Made by a program: the position numbers and the translations under genes. The notes under the pieces were generated by a model. That model was not told the DNA's origin, ran no database searches, and was given only the letters and a program-made list of their open reading frames with translations. Shown here piece by piece: positions 16,886-23,896 of a DNA stretch of 29,163 bases. The stretch spans positions 1-29,163 of the forward strand of contig CALJDR010000007.1 in NCBI GenBank assembly GCA_938023515.1. The letters are read 5' to 3'. The DNA comes from an uncultured Flavobacteriales bacterium (GTDB lineage Bacteria > Bacteroidota > Bacteroidia > Flavobacteriales > UBA1820). Position 1 is the first letter of the stretch. Each line of letters begins with the position of its first letter.

Positions 16886-17968
16886 GTGAAGAAATACGTA
16901 AGCCTGGTGATCAACCCCGGTTCCACGTCGACCAAAATAGGCGTGTTCGAAGACCTTACCCTCTCTTTTGAAAAGACCATCCGCCATTCCCCATCCGAAC
17001 TGGAACCTTTTGCGGATATTCTCGACCAGCTGGATTTCCGCACGAAAACCATCCGAGAGGCCCTTGCGGAGGAGGCTTTCGATCTGTCTTCCCTCGATTT
17101 CATCATGGCCCGCGGCGGGGTGCTCAAACCGATGCCCTCGGGGACTTACTGTATCAACGACCGGATGCTGGACGACCTACGTACGTCTACCACGCGCCAT
17201 GCCAGCAATATCGCGGCTTTCATCGCCGATGAGATTTCGAAGGATTTGGGTGGGGTGCCCTGTTTCATTGCCGACCCGGTAGTGGTTGACGAGATGGAAG
17301 ACGTGGCCCGCATTTCGGGCAACAAAAATTTCGTGCGCAAATCGTTTTTCCACGCCCTGAACCAGAAAGCGACGGCCCGCAAGTATGCGGCCGATATAGA
17401 GCGCCCGTACGAGGAGCTCAACCTGATCATTGCCCATATGGGCGGGGGTGTTTCGGTGGCGGCGCACAAGGCTGGCCGGGTGGTGGACGTGAACCAGACG
17501 ATAGACGGCGAGGGGCCTTTCTCGCCCGAGCGTTCGGGGACGCTGCCGGTAGGCGACCTGGTGCGGATGTGCTTTTCCGGGAAATATACGGAAAGGGAGA
17601 TGATTACGATGATAAACGGCCGGGGAGGGGTGTTATCCTACCTGGGCGTGAGCGATATGCGTGATGTGGTCAAGATGATGGAGGAAGGGAACCGCGAGGC
17701 GGAGCTCGTTCTCGATGCGATGACCTATCAGATCGCCAAGGAGATCGGCGCCCTTTCGACCATATTTTACGGGAAGGTGGACGCGATACTCCTCACCGGG
17801 GGTATCGCCTACAATCCGACGGTGATGGGCCGGCTCGTCCCGCGTATCGAATATATCGCCCCGGTAAAACTTTATCCGGGCGAAGATGAACTGGGATCGC
17901 TCGTATCGGCGGGAATGGCTGCCATATCGGGCCGCCGTCCGGCGCAGGATTATCCGCCGGCAGACTGA
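16886..17968 (+). CDS. buk: Butyrate kinase
   Basis: A 360-residue ASKHA acetokinase-family enzyme that transfers phosphate from acyl-phosphate to ADP, yielding acid and ATP. The phosphate-1 motif INPGSTSTK is at 9-17; FIMARGGVLKPMPSGTY, HASNIAAFIADEI, NQKATARKYA, LIIAHMGGGVSVAAH (about 176-190) and the adenosine loop ILLTGGIAYN are typical of Buk. The start is taken as GTG at 16886 because known family members begin directly before YVSLVINPGSTSTK; an ATG in frame at 16814 lies within ptb and would add 24 residues of shadow sequence. Together with ptb it forms a substrate-level phosphorylation module. Confidence 0.93.
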   Translation: MKKYVSLVINPGSTSTKIGVFEDLTLSFEKTIRHSPSELEPFADILDQLDFRTKTIREALAEEAFDLSSLDFIMARGGVLKPMPSGTYCINDRMLDDLRTSTTRHASNIAAFIADEISKDLGGVPCFIADPVVVDEMEDVARISGNKNFVRKSFFHALNQKATARKYAADIERPYEELNLIIAHMGGGVSVAAHKAGRVVDVNQTIDGEGPFSPERSGTLPVGDLVRMCFSGKYTEREMITMINGRGGVLSYLGVSDMRDVVKMMEEGNREAELVLDAMTYQIAKEIGALSTIFYGKVDAILLTGGIAYNPTVMGRLVPRIEYIAPVKLYPGEDELGSLVSAGMAAISGRRPAQDYPPAD

Positions 17969-18032
17969 AAAAGCAAAACGGAAATAGGAAAGCCCGGCGG
18001 CCTTTGAGCGGCCGGTCGAAAAGAGTAAGGAG

Positions 18033-18632
18033 ATGGAGAGAATAAAACTCGTTTTTGCCACGCACAACCGGCATAAGTTCGAGGAGATAAGCGCGCTGAT
18101 GCCAGCCGGTATAGAATTGGTGCCCTATTGGACGCTCAGCGAAAAGGAGATCCCCGAAACGGGGGATACCCTTTCGCAGAACGCTTACCAGAAGTCGTCC
18201 TATGTGCTACAGAATTATAGCTTGGACTGTTTTGCAGACGATACGGGATTGGAGGTGGAGGCCCTTGGCGGCGCTCCGGGCGTTTATTCCGCCCGCTATG
18301 CGGGCGAACAGGCCACTTACCAGGACAATGTGCTCAAGCTGCTGGCGGCGATGGAGGGAAAGGAAAACCGCCGGGCGCGTTTTGCCACGGTTATTTCTTT
18401 GCTTCTCGACGGGAAAGAATACTTTTTCAACGGATATGTCGACGGGGTGATCACGCGCGGCCAGCGGGGAGCGGAAGGGTTCGGTTACGACCCGGTGTTC
18501 CTGCCCGATGGGTTCGACCGGACATTCGCCGAGATGTCGTTGGAGGAAAAGGGGGGCATCAGCCACCGGGCCCGTGCGGTCAGGGCAATGATAGGATTTT
18601 TAGAAAACTATATAGCGGAAACAAAAGCATAA
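18033..18632 (+). CDS. rdgB: XTP/dITP pyrophosphatase (Ham1 family)
   Basis: A 199-residue house-cleaning enzyme that hydrolyses dITP, ITP and XTP to monophosphate and pyrophosphate, keeping deaminated purines out of nucleic acids. Signature residues are Thr10-His-Asn with Lys15 (FATHNRHKFEEI), the metal/base region CFADDTGLEVEALGGAPGVYSARYAG with Asp69-Asp70, GFGYDPVFLPDG, and GGISHRARAV near the C-terminus. The length is standard. Only 4 bases separate it from the following thioesterase gene, so the two are cotranscribed. Confidence 0.96.
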   Translation: MERIKLVFATHNRHKFEEISALMPAGIELVPYWTLSEKEIPETGDTLSQNAYQKSSYVLQNYSLDCFADDTGLEVEALGGAPGVYSARYAGEQATYQDNVLKLLAAMEGKENRRARFATVISLLLDGKEYFFNGYVDGVITRGQRGAEGFGYDPVFLPDGFDRTFAEMSLEEKGGISHRARAVRAMIGFLENYIAETKA

Positions 18633-18636
18633 GAAA

Positions 18637-19056
18637 ATGGGAGAAGCGGTAAAATACGTGAACCAGGTACGGGTGCGGTACAACGATACCGACCGGATGG
18701 GATTTGTGTACCACGGCAATTATGCCATGTATTTCGAGGTCTCGCGCTTGGAAATGCTCCGTTCCAGGGGACTTACTTACAAGAAAATGGAGGAAGAAGG
18801 GGGCGTGATGCTCCCGGTGTCGGAGATCAACGTGAAGTATATCCATCCGGCGTTCTATGACGATGTGCTGGATGTGGAGGTGACGCTTTTGGAGAAGCCG
18901 TCCGTTCGGGTGCGGTTCGGTTACCGGGTGACCAATCAGGATGGGGTGCTGGTTTGCACGGGGGGTGTGACGCTGGCTTGTGTCGATGTGGCGACTCGCC
19001 GTCCGACACGTGCCCCGGAGTATTTCCTGAAGTGTTTCCCGGAGTTCGGGGAGTGA
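18637..19056 (+). CDS. YbgC-like acyl-CoA thioesterase (4HBT hotdog fold)
   Basis: A 139-residue single hotdog-fold protein. The signature VRYNDTDRMGFVYHGNYAMYFEVSR around residues 13-37 matches the 4HBT/YbgC family, with Asp19 the probable catalytic acid. The central SEINVKYIHPAFYDDVLDVEV strand pair is typical. It hydrolyses an acyl-CoA in the cytoplasm; chain length is unknown. It follows rdgB by 4 bases and ends before two tandem GC-rich hairpins. Proximity to ptb-buk makes an acyl-CoA metabolic link possible, but it is only inference. Confidence 0.88.
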   Translation: MGEAVKYVNQVRVRYNDTDRMGFVYHGNYAMYFEVSRLEMLRSRGLTYKKMEEEGGVMLPVSEINVKYIHPAFYDDVLDVEVTLLEKPSVRVRFGYRVTNQDGVLVCTGGVTLACVDVATRRPTRAPEYFLKCFPEFGE

Positions 19057-19073
19057 TCGTTACTCCCAAAAAT

Positions 19074-19113
19074 GCGCGGCGGTAGCCGCGCCCCGGCCGC
19101 AGGCCGGGATTTT
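19074..19113 (+). terminator. Two tandem GC-rich hairpins, probable terminator
   Basis: The first stem is GCGCGGC (19074-19080) / GCCGCGC (19085-19091), loop GGTA. The second is CCCGGCC (19092-19098) / GGCCGGG (19102-19108), loop GCA, followed by ATTTT. The second with its T run could terminate the rdgB-thioesterase transcript. Confidence 0.65.
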
Positions 19114-19177
19114 AAGAAATCCTTCCCGTGTGGAAAAACCTTTCGGATCGTTGTTGATGACCTAAATACCCGATACT

Positions 19178-20131
19178 ATGAAAAAATATATTTTAACAGC
19201 ATTTTTAGTTGTCTTTATCGCGGCCTCTGTGGCAGCCCAAACGCCGGAGGTAAGCAAGCAGACGTATCTTTATTCGGTCAAAGGGACCGACAGTTTGCGG
19301 CTGGACAAGTACGATTTTCCCTCCCTGTCCTCTGCAAAAAAACCGTGCCTGATCTTTATGTTCGGTGGCGGATTTATGACCGGTACCCGCGATAATAAAG
19401 CCTACGATTCGTATTTTCAATATTTCGCCCGGCAGGGATATTCGGTGGTATCCATCGATTACCGTCTGGGGATGAAAGCATTCGTGCAGGGGAAGGATAA
19501 GAGCCTGAACCGGTTTGCCCATGATTTTGTCCGTTCGATCTCGATGGCGGTGGAAGACCTGTACGATGCGACGGATTTCGTGTTGGCCCATGCGGACAAA
19601 TGGGGGATCGATTCGAGTTTGGTGATTACCAGCGGATCGAGTGCGGGTGCTATTTCGGTGCTGCACGGCGAATATGGGATATGCAACAACGATCCTCTTT
19701 CACGCCGGCTGCCGGCAGGATTCAATTATGCAGGGGTGATCTCTTTTGCCGGGGCTATCTTCGCGGATGGCCCTCTCGAATGGAAAAAGAGCCCGGCGCC
19801 GATCCAGTTTTTCCATGGGACGGCGGACGGCAATGTGCCTTACGGGGCGATAGGCGATTCGCGCGGATGGTTTTACGGCCCGGAATATATCGCGGGTCAA
19901 CTCACCGGGATGAAAGCCCCGCATTATTTCTATTCGGTCGAAAATGCGACGCACCGGATCGCGGTGAGCCCGATGAACGACAACCGGGCGGAGATACTCA
20001 TCTTCCTGGATAAGTTCGTCAAGCAGAAGCAAAAACTGATCATCGACACTTCGGCCGATCAGTTGGATTTGCCGGCGCGTAACAAGGATTTCACGATCGA
20101 GGATTACGTGAAGAACAATTTCGGAAGCTAA
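19178..20131 (+). CDS. Secreted alpha/beta hydrolase (carboxylesterase-like)
   Basis: A 317-residue protein with a signal peptide (MKKYILTAFLVVFIAASVAA, cleavage near residue 20, no lipobox Cys), so probably periplasmic. The alpha/beta-hydrolase fold shows the oxyanion FGGGF (Gly63-65), the nucleophile elbow Gly153-Ser-Ser155-Ala-Gly157, a probable acid Asp217 (FFHGTADGNVPY), and His259 (ENATHR). This resembles BD-FAE/esterase-lipase enzymes that act on esters or peptides; the real substrate is not evident. It lies 121 bases after the thioesterase, beyond the double hairpin, and converges on the DUF4491 gene with only 9 bases between. Confidence 0.82.
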   Translation: MKKYILTAFLVVFIAASVAAQTPEVSKQTYLYSVKGTDSLRLDKYDFPSLSSAKKPCLIFMFGGGFMTGTRDNKAYDSYFQYFARQGYSVVSIDYRLGMKAFVQGKDKSLNRFAHDFVRSISMAVEDLYDATDFVLAHADKWGIDSSLVITSGSSAGAISVLHGEYGICNNDPLSRRLPAGFNYAGVISFAGAIFADGPLEWKKSPAPIQFFHGTADGNVPYGAIGDSRGWFYGPEYIAGQLTGMKAPHYFYSVENATHRIAVSPMNDNRAEILIFLDKFVKQKQKLIIDTSADQLDLPARNKDFTIEDYVKNNFGS

Positions 20132-20140
20132 TCCCCCTCT

Positions 20141-20491
20141 TTATTTCTCGGATTTATCGGTCTTGGAACTCTCCGGCGGGTCGAAGCGGTAGGTTCTTTT
20201 CGGGTTACGGGGGAACCAGCCTTTGCGTACGCGTTCTTCCTGCTCGAAGATTTCCTTGATACCCCACAGGCAGGTAAAGGCAAATACGCCCAGGATGGCC
20301 GATGCAGTGATGTTTTCTACTGACACCGCTACCACGATGCCTGCTATGCCCAAAATGAGGAAAGCCCACCATATTTTGGTGCCGAAATAGTATTCTCCTT
20401 TTGTCACCGCGGGGTGCGAGATGCCTATGATGACGAACGTGAGGATGCCGATGACCAGCCCGTCGAAATTGAGGTTCTGTAAGAATTCCAT
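20141..20491 (-). CDS. DUF4491 family membrane protein
   Basis: A 116-residue small membrane protein. It matches the Bacteroidetes DUF4491 pattern: LNFDGLVIGILTFVIIGISHP, GEYYFGTKIWWAFLILGI, ENITASAILGVFAFTCLWGIKEIFEQEERVRKGWFPRNPKR. Three membrane helices (about 9-27, 39-58, 63-80) precede a charged cytoplasmic tail with basic and Ser/Lys-rich ends. No function is known for the family. It is divergent from FeoAB across 146 bases; a TAATTTTA box on the minus strand (20536-20529) is a weak promoter candidate. Confidence 0.85.
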   Translation of the reverse strand: MEFLQNLNFDGLVIGILTFVIIGISHPAVTKGEYYFGTKIWWAFLILGIAGIVVAVSVENITASAILGVFAFTCLWGIKEIFEQEERVRKGWFPRNPKRTYRFDPPESSKTDKSEK

Positions 20492-20624
20492 GCGTATTGT
20501 TTTAGCCGTTTTTAGGGATAACGAAGAGTAAAATTAGTCAATTCGGGCTATTTTTTCCGGAAAACTTTTGTGTTTATTTTGCCATCTTGGAAGACTGCGG
20601 CCTCCCGGGGATTGAAAAATAAAG

Positions 20625-20632
20625 TAACTTTG
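20625..20632 (+). promoter_or_regulatory. -7 element of the feoAB promoter
   Basis: TAACTTTG is an exact TAnnTTTG box ending 5 bases before the GTG that begins the frame. No TTTG -33 box is evident at the expected distance. It lies in the 146-base divergent region with the DUF4491 gene. Confidence 0.6.
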
Positions 20633-20637
20633 CACTT

Positions 20638-23196
20638 GTGATAGGAGAAAACACAGAATTGGACGCCGAAAAGGCGCAAACGGTCAAACTTTCGTCGCTT
20701 ACCACCGGGCAGGCCGGCATCATCGTCAAGGTACAGGGATACGGGGCTTTCCGCAAACGGATCACCGAAATGGGTTTTGTGCGCGGGCAGAAGATCGCCG
20801 TGATAAAAAGCGCGCCGATGCTCGACCCGGTCGAGTACGGTATCATGGGATATCAGGTAGCGCTCCGCCGCAGCGAGGCCGAGCAGATAGAGGTAACCCT
20901 ATGCGTGGGGGAACAGCCCGCGGAGGAGAAACAAGGATACGGGCAAAACCAACTGGAAGATTCGGATGCCGAATCCCGGCGGACACGCCCCTCCGGCCCC
21001 GACTGCGGGTGTCCGGGGGCTGCACAGAATACATTCCGTCAGGCGGCCCGCACCATCAATGTGGCGCTGGTGGGCAATCCGAATATCGGCAAAACTTCCC
21101 TGTTCAACGAGGCATCCGGCTCCCACCAGAAAGTAGGGAATTACAGCGGGGTGACCGTCGACGTGAAAACGGCTACCGTCCGTCATAAGGGGTATACCAT
21201 CCATATGTCCGACCTTCCGGGCACTTATTCCCTCACAGAATATTCCCCCGAAGAGGTTTTCGTGCGTTGCCACCTGAGCGAACAGATGCCTGACGTAGTG
21301 ATCAACGTCGTGGATGCCACCAACCTCGAACGGAACCTTTTCCTCACTACCTCCCTGATCGATATGGACGTACGGGCTGTGATCGCCCTCAACATGTACG
21401 ACGAACTGCTTAAGAGCGACAAGGTGTTCGACTACCAGGCGCTCGGTTCGATGATAGGGATCCCGATCGTACCCACCACAGCCCGCGAAGGCCGGGGAAT
21501 CGGCGACCTGTTGGACAAAGTGATAGACGTATTCGAGGAAAAAGACCCCACGGTGCGCCATGTCCACATCAATTATGGCAAGGATGTGGAGGTAGCTATC
21601 CGGGACCTTCAGAAACTCCTGCGCAAAGACAAGGACCTTATCACCCGGTATTCTCCCCGGGATTTGTCGCTGCGTCTGCTGGAGAAAGAAAAAACGGCTT
21701 ACCGGGCGGTCGAAAAATGTCCGGAATTCGCAGAGATAGACCGTACGGCCCGCTCGTCGGCCAAAGATCTCGAAACTACCTACGGGGAAAACGTCGAGAC
21801 GGTCATTGCCGATGCAAAATACGGGTTCATCGCCGGGGCCTTGTCCGAGACCCTTTCGGCTAAGGAAGGAGTGCCCCGCAAAAGCCGCGATATCGACGCC
21901 CTGATCACCAATAAATGGCTGGGCTTCCCGATATTCCTGGCCATTATGCTGGCCATGTTCCAGGCTACCTTTACCCTCGGGGGTTACCCGGCCGAATGGC
22001 TGGAAGCCGGGGTGGCTGCCCTGGGCGAATTCGTGAATTCCGTGATGCCGGAAAGTTCGCTGCGCGCCCTGCTGGTGGACGGTATCATCAACGGGGTGGG
22101 AGGCGTACTGGTGTTCCTGCCCAATATCCTGATCCTTTTCTTTTTCATCGCCCTGATGGAAGACACCGGGTATATGGCCCGGGCGGCCTTCATCATGGAC
22201 CGGATGATGCACAAGATAGGTCTGCACGGGAAATCTTTTATTCCTTTGCTGATGGGCTTCGGCTGCAACGTGCCGGCCATCATCGCGACCCGCACTCTGG
22301 AGAGCCGCAAAGACCGGCTGCTCACGATGCTTATCATTCCCTTTACTTCGTGCAGCGCCCGCCTACCCGTGTATGTGCTGCTGATCGGGGCATTCTTCCC
22401 CCAGCACAGCGGACTGGTGCTTTTTACGGTGTATATGACGGGTATTGCCGTAGCGGTGCTGTCCTCTCTGGTGCTTAAAAAACTGTTCTTCCGCCGGGAG
22501 GAGGCCCCTTTCGTGATGGAACTGCCCCCTTACCGGATCCCTACGTTCGTGAGCGTGGTGCGCCACATGTGGGATCGGGGCGTGCAATACCTCAAAAAGA
22601 TGGGTTCCATCATCCTTCTGGCCTCGGTCGTGATCTGGGCTTTGGGGCACTATCCGGAGCACGTGGAGTATTCCAGGGATTATGAGGCGATGAAAGAGCA
22701 GGTAACTGTTTCTCAGGCCAGCGAAGAGGTCAAGGCCGAAGAACTGGCCCGCCTGGAGGTCGAACAGGCCGCCGAAAAACAGGAGAAATCCTATATCGGG
22801 CGCCTGGGCAAGACCATCGAGCCGGCTATCGCCCCGCTGGGCTTCGACTGGCAGATAGGTATCAGCCTGATTACCGGATTTGCCGCCAAGGAGATCGTGG
22901 TCAGTACGATGTCCGTGCTTTCCAGTACCGAAGGCGATACCCAGACTTTGGGCGAACGTCTGAGGGAGCAGACTTATACCTACGGCCCGAAAGCCGGGGA
23001 ACCGGTCTATACGCCGCTGGTAGCGTTCACCATGATGATATTCATTCTCCTGTATTTCCCCTGTATAGCTGCCATTGCGGCTATCGGGCGCGAATCCGGG
23101 AGTTGGAAATGGGCTGTGTTTACGGCGCTGTATACCACAGGCATGGCCTGGATCGTGTCGTTCGCCGTATACCAGATCGGACTGCTTATTACATAA
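20638..23196 (+). CDS. feoB: FeoA-FeoB fusion ferrous iron transporter
   Basis: An 852-residue inner-membrane Fe(II) importer with FeoA fused to FeoB, a usual Bacteroidales form. FeoA (about 16-92) is an SH3-like domain: KLSSLTTGQAGIIVKVQGYG, RKRITEMGFVRGQKIAV, and DPVEYGIMGYQVALRRSEAEQIEV. A linker leads to the G domain with G1 GNPNIGKT (146-153), G3 DLPG (192-195), G4 NMYD (252-255), a G5-like TTAREG and the helical GDI region. The membrane core has GFGCNVPAIIATRT, PFTSCSARLPVYVLLIG (the conserved Cys of the FeoB gate) and the C-terminal AAKEIVVSTM. The only starts are GTG at 20638 or TTG at 20659; an in-frame TAA is at 20620. The first lies almost at the expected transcription start. Confidence 0.96.
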   Translation: MIGENTELDAEKAQTVKLSSLTTGQAGIIVKVQGYGAFRKRITEMGFVRGQKIAVIKSAPMLDPVEYGIMGYQVALRRSEAEQIEVTLCVGEQPAEEKQGYGQNQLEDSDAESRRTRPSGPDCGCPGAAQNTFRQAARTINVALVGNPNIGKTSLFNEASGSHQKVGNYSGVTVDVKTATVRHKGYTIHMSDLPGTYSLTEYSPEEVFVRCHLSEQMPDVVINVVDATNLERNLFLTTSLIDMDVRAVIALNMYDELLKSDKVFDYQALGSMIGIPIVPTTAREGRGIGDLLDKVIDVFEEKDPTVRHVHINYGKDVEVAIRDLQKLLRKDKDLITRYSPRDLSLRLLEKEKTAYRAVEKCPEFAEIDRTARSSAKDLETTYGENVETVIADAKYGFIAGALSETLSAKEGVPRKSRDIDALITNKWLGFPIFLAIMLAMFQATFTLGGYPAEWLEAGVAALGEFVNSVMPESSLRALLVDGIINGVGGVLVFLPNILILFFFIALMEDTGYMARAAFIMDRMMHKIGLHGKSFIPLLMGFGCNVPAIIATRTLESRKDRLLTMLIIPFTSCSARLPVYVLLIGAFFPQHSGLVLFTVYMTGIAVAVLSSLVLKKLFFRREEAPFVMELPPYRIPTFVSVVRHMWDRGVQYLKKMGSIILLASVVIWALGHYPEHVEYSRDYEAMKEQVTVSQASEEVKAEELARLEVEQAAEKQEKSYIGRLGKTIEPAIAPLGFDWQIGISLITGFAAKEIVVSTMSVLSSTEGDTQTLGERLREQTYTYGPKAGEPVYTPLVAFTMMIFILLYFPCIAAIAAIGRESGSWKWAVFTALYTTGMAWIVSFAVYQIGLLIT

Positions 23197-23202
23197 AGAG
23201 AT

Positions 23203-23382
23203 ATGGAACAAGTGATTACCCTTCTCATCGTTTTTGTGTGCGCCGCCCTGCTCGTGCGGATGGCGGTACGCAAACTGCGCCGCAAGGATTGCGGCTGCGG
23301 CGGGGGGAGCGATTGCCGCGGCACGACCGGCTGTGAAGGGTGCGGCCTGAAGGACAATTGCTCGAAAAAAGAGAAAAAATAA
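23203..23382 (+). CDS. FeoB-associated Cys-rich membrane protein
   Basis: A 59-residue protein starting 6 bases after the feoB stop. One membrane helix (ITLLIVFVCAALLVRMAV, residues 5-22) is followed by a basic RKLRRKD and a Cys-rich tail with CGCGGG, DCRGTTGCEGCG and DNC: six cysteines in residues 30-53 after the one in the helix. This is the small protein family that accompanies FeoB in Bacteroidetes, a candidate Fe(II)- or redox-responsive accessory subunit analogous in position to FeoC. It is too short for usual ORF cut-offs. It is followed by a terminator. Confidence 0.88.
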   Translation: MEQVITLLIVFVCAALLVRMAVRKLRRKDCGCGGGSDCRGTTGCEGCGLKDNCSKKEKK

Positions 23383-23384
23383 GT

Positions 23385-23409
23385 TCCCGGATTTATCCGG
23401 GACATTTTT
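23385..23409 (+). terminator. Terminator of the feoAB operon
   Basis: A 7-bp stem TCCCGGA (23385-23391) / TCCGGGA (23396-23402) with a TTTA loop, then CA and five T residues to 23409, just after the Cys-rich gene. Confidence 0.85.
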
Positions 23410-23416
23410 ATAAGCA

Positions 23417-23460
23417 AAGAACAGACGGCGGGAAAGCAGGCTTCCCCGCCGTCTGTTCTT
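23417..23460. terminator. Perfect 16-bp inverted repeat between convergent genes
   Basis: AAGAACAGACGGCGGG (23417-23432) pairs without mismatch with CCCGCCGTCTGTTCTT (23445-23460) around a 12-base loop. It lies between the plus-strand feo unit and the minus-strand repeat-protein gene. There is no strong T run on the plus side; the minus side is T-rich (TTCTTTGCTTAT), so it is most likely the terminator of the minus-strand gene. Confidence 0.7.
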
Positions 23461-23471
23461 GGGGTTCGGGT

Positions 23472-23741
23472 TTACAGGTCAGGGTCGTATATCATCGGCC
23501 CTTTGTCGGGATCGTACCGGCGCAGGGTGTCGCGGCCGTCCCGGAACAGCTCCCCGCAGCGGACCCAGTTCCTCCTTTTATCGCGGAACAGGTCCAGTTC
23601 GTTCGGGTAGACATAATTACCGAAGTAGTCGTAAAAAGGTTCTCCCGGGCGGCGCAGGGAGCCTTCCCCGTCGTAATACAGTTCGCCGGGCTCGCGCAGG
23701 ATGCCTTTGGCATCGTAGAAAAGTTCGGAAAGGGAATACAT
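23472..23741 (-). CDS. Small protein of tandem ~14-residue YD/PGE repeats
   Basis: An 89-residue acidic/basic protein that I do not recognise. From residue 6 it is built of tandem units: ELFYDAKGILREPG, ELYYDGEGSLRRPG, EPFYDYFGNYVYPN, ELDLFRDKRRNWVRCG (16 residues) and ELFRDGRDTLRRYD, followed by a short PDKGPMIYDPDL tail. The pattern is roughly E-L-a-Y-D-x-x-G-x-L-R-x-P-G with a an aromatic or aliphatic residue, recalling MORN-like or YwqK-like beta-hairpin repeats. There is no signal peptide or membrane helix, so it is probably cytoplasmic. The ATG at 23741 is chosen because the repeat begins there and the 53 upstream codons fall in structured non-coding DNA. It lies 155 bases after the AraC-GyrI gene on the same strand. 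Confidence 0.7.
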   Translation of the reverse strand: MYSLSELFYDAKGILREPGELYYDGEGSLRRPGEPFYDYFGNYVYPNELDLFRDKRRNWVRCGELFRDGRDTLRRYDPDKGPMIYDPDL

Positions 23742-23814
23742 AAGCGTTTTTATTAGATCCGTTTTGTGCCGCACGGGAGTATCCGTGCGATGCAAGATAA
23801 ATAAAAAACGCTTA
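23741..23814 (-). repeat. Nested inverted repeats over the start of the repeat-protein gene
   Basis: The outer arms are TAAGCGTTTTT (23741-23751) and AAAAACGCTTA (23804-23814), a perfect 11-bp pair. The inner arms are CGCACGG (23770-23776) and CCGTGCG (23783-23789). The outer arm nearer the gene includes the A of the minus-strand start codon. A TATCTTGC box on the minus strand between the arms could be a -7 element. Confidence 0.75.
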
Positions 23815-23896
23815 AAATAAGAACTTTTTATGCTGTCAATGGTTGATTTGCAGGGCAAAACGCACGAATTTTTCGTTGGCGTTTTTGCCCTGCAGT

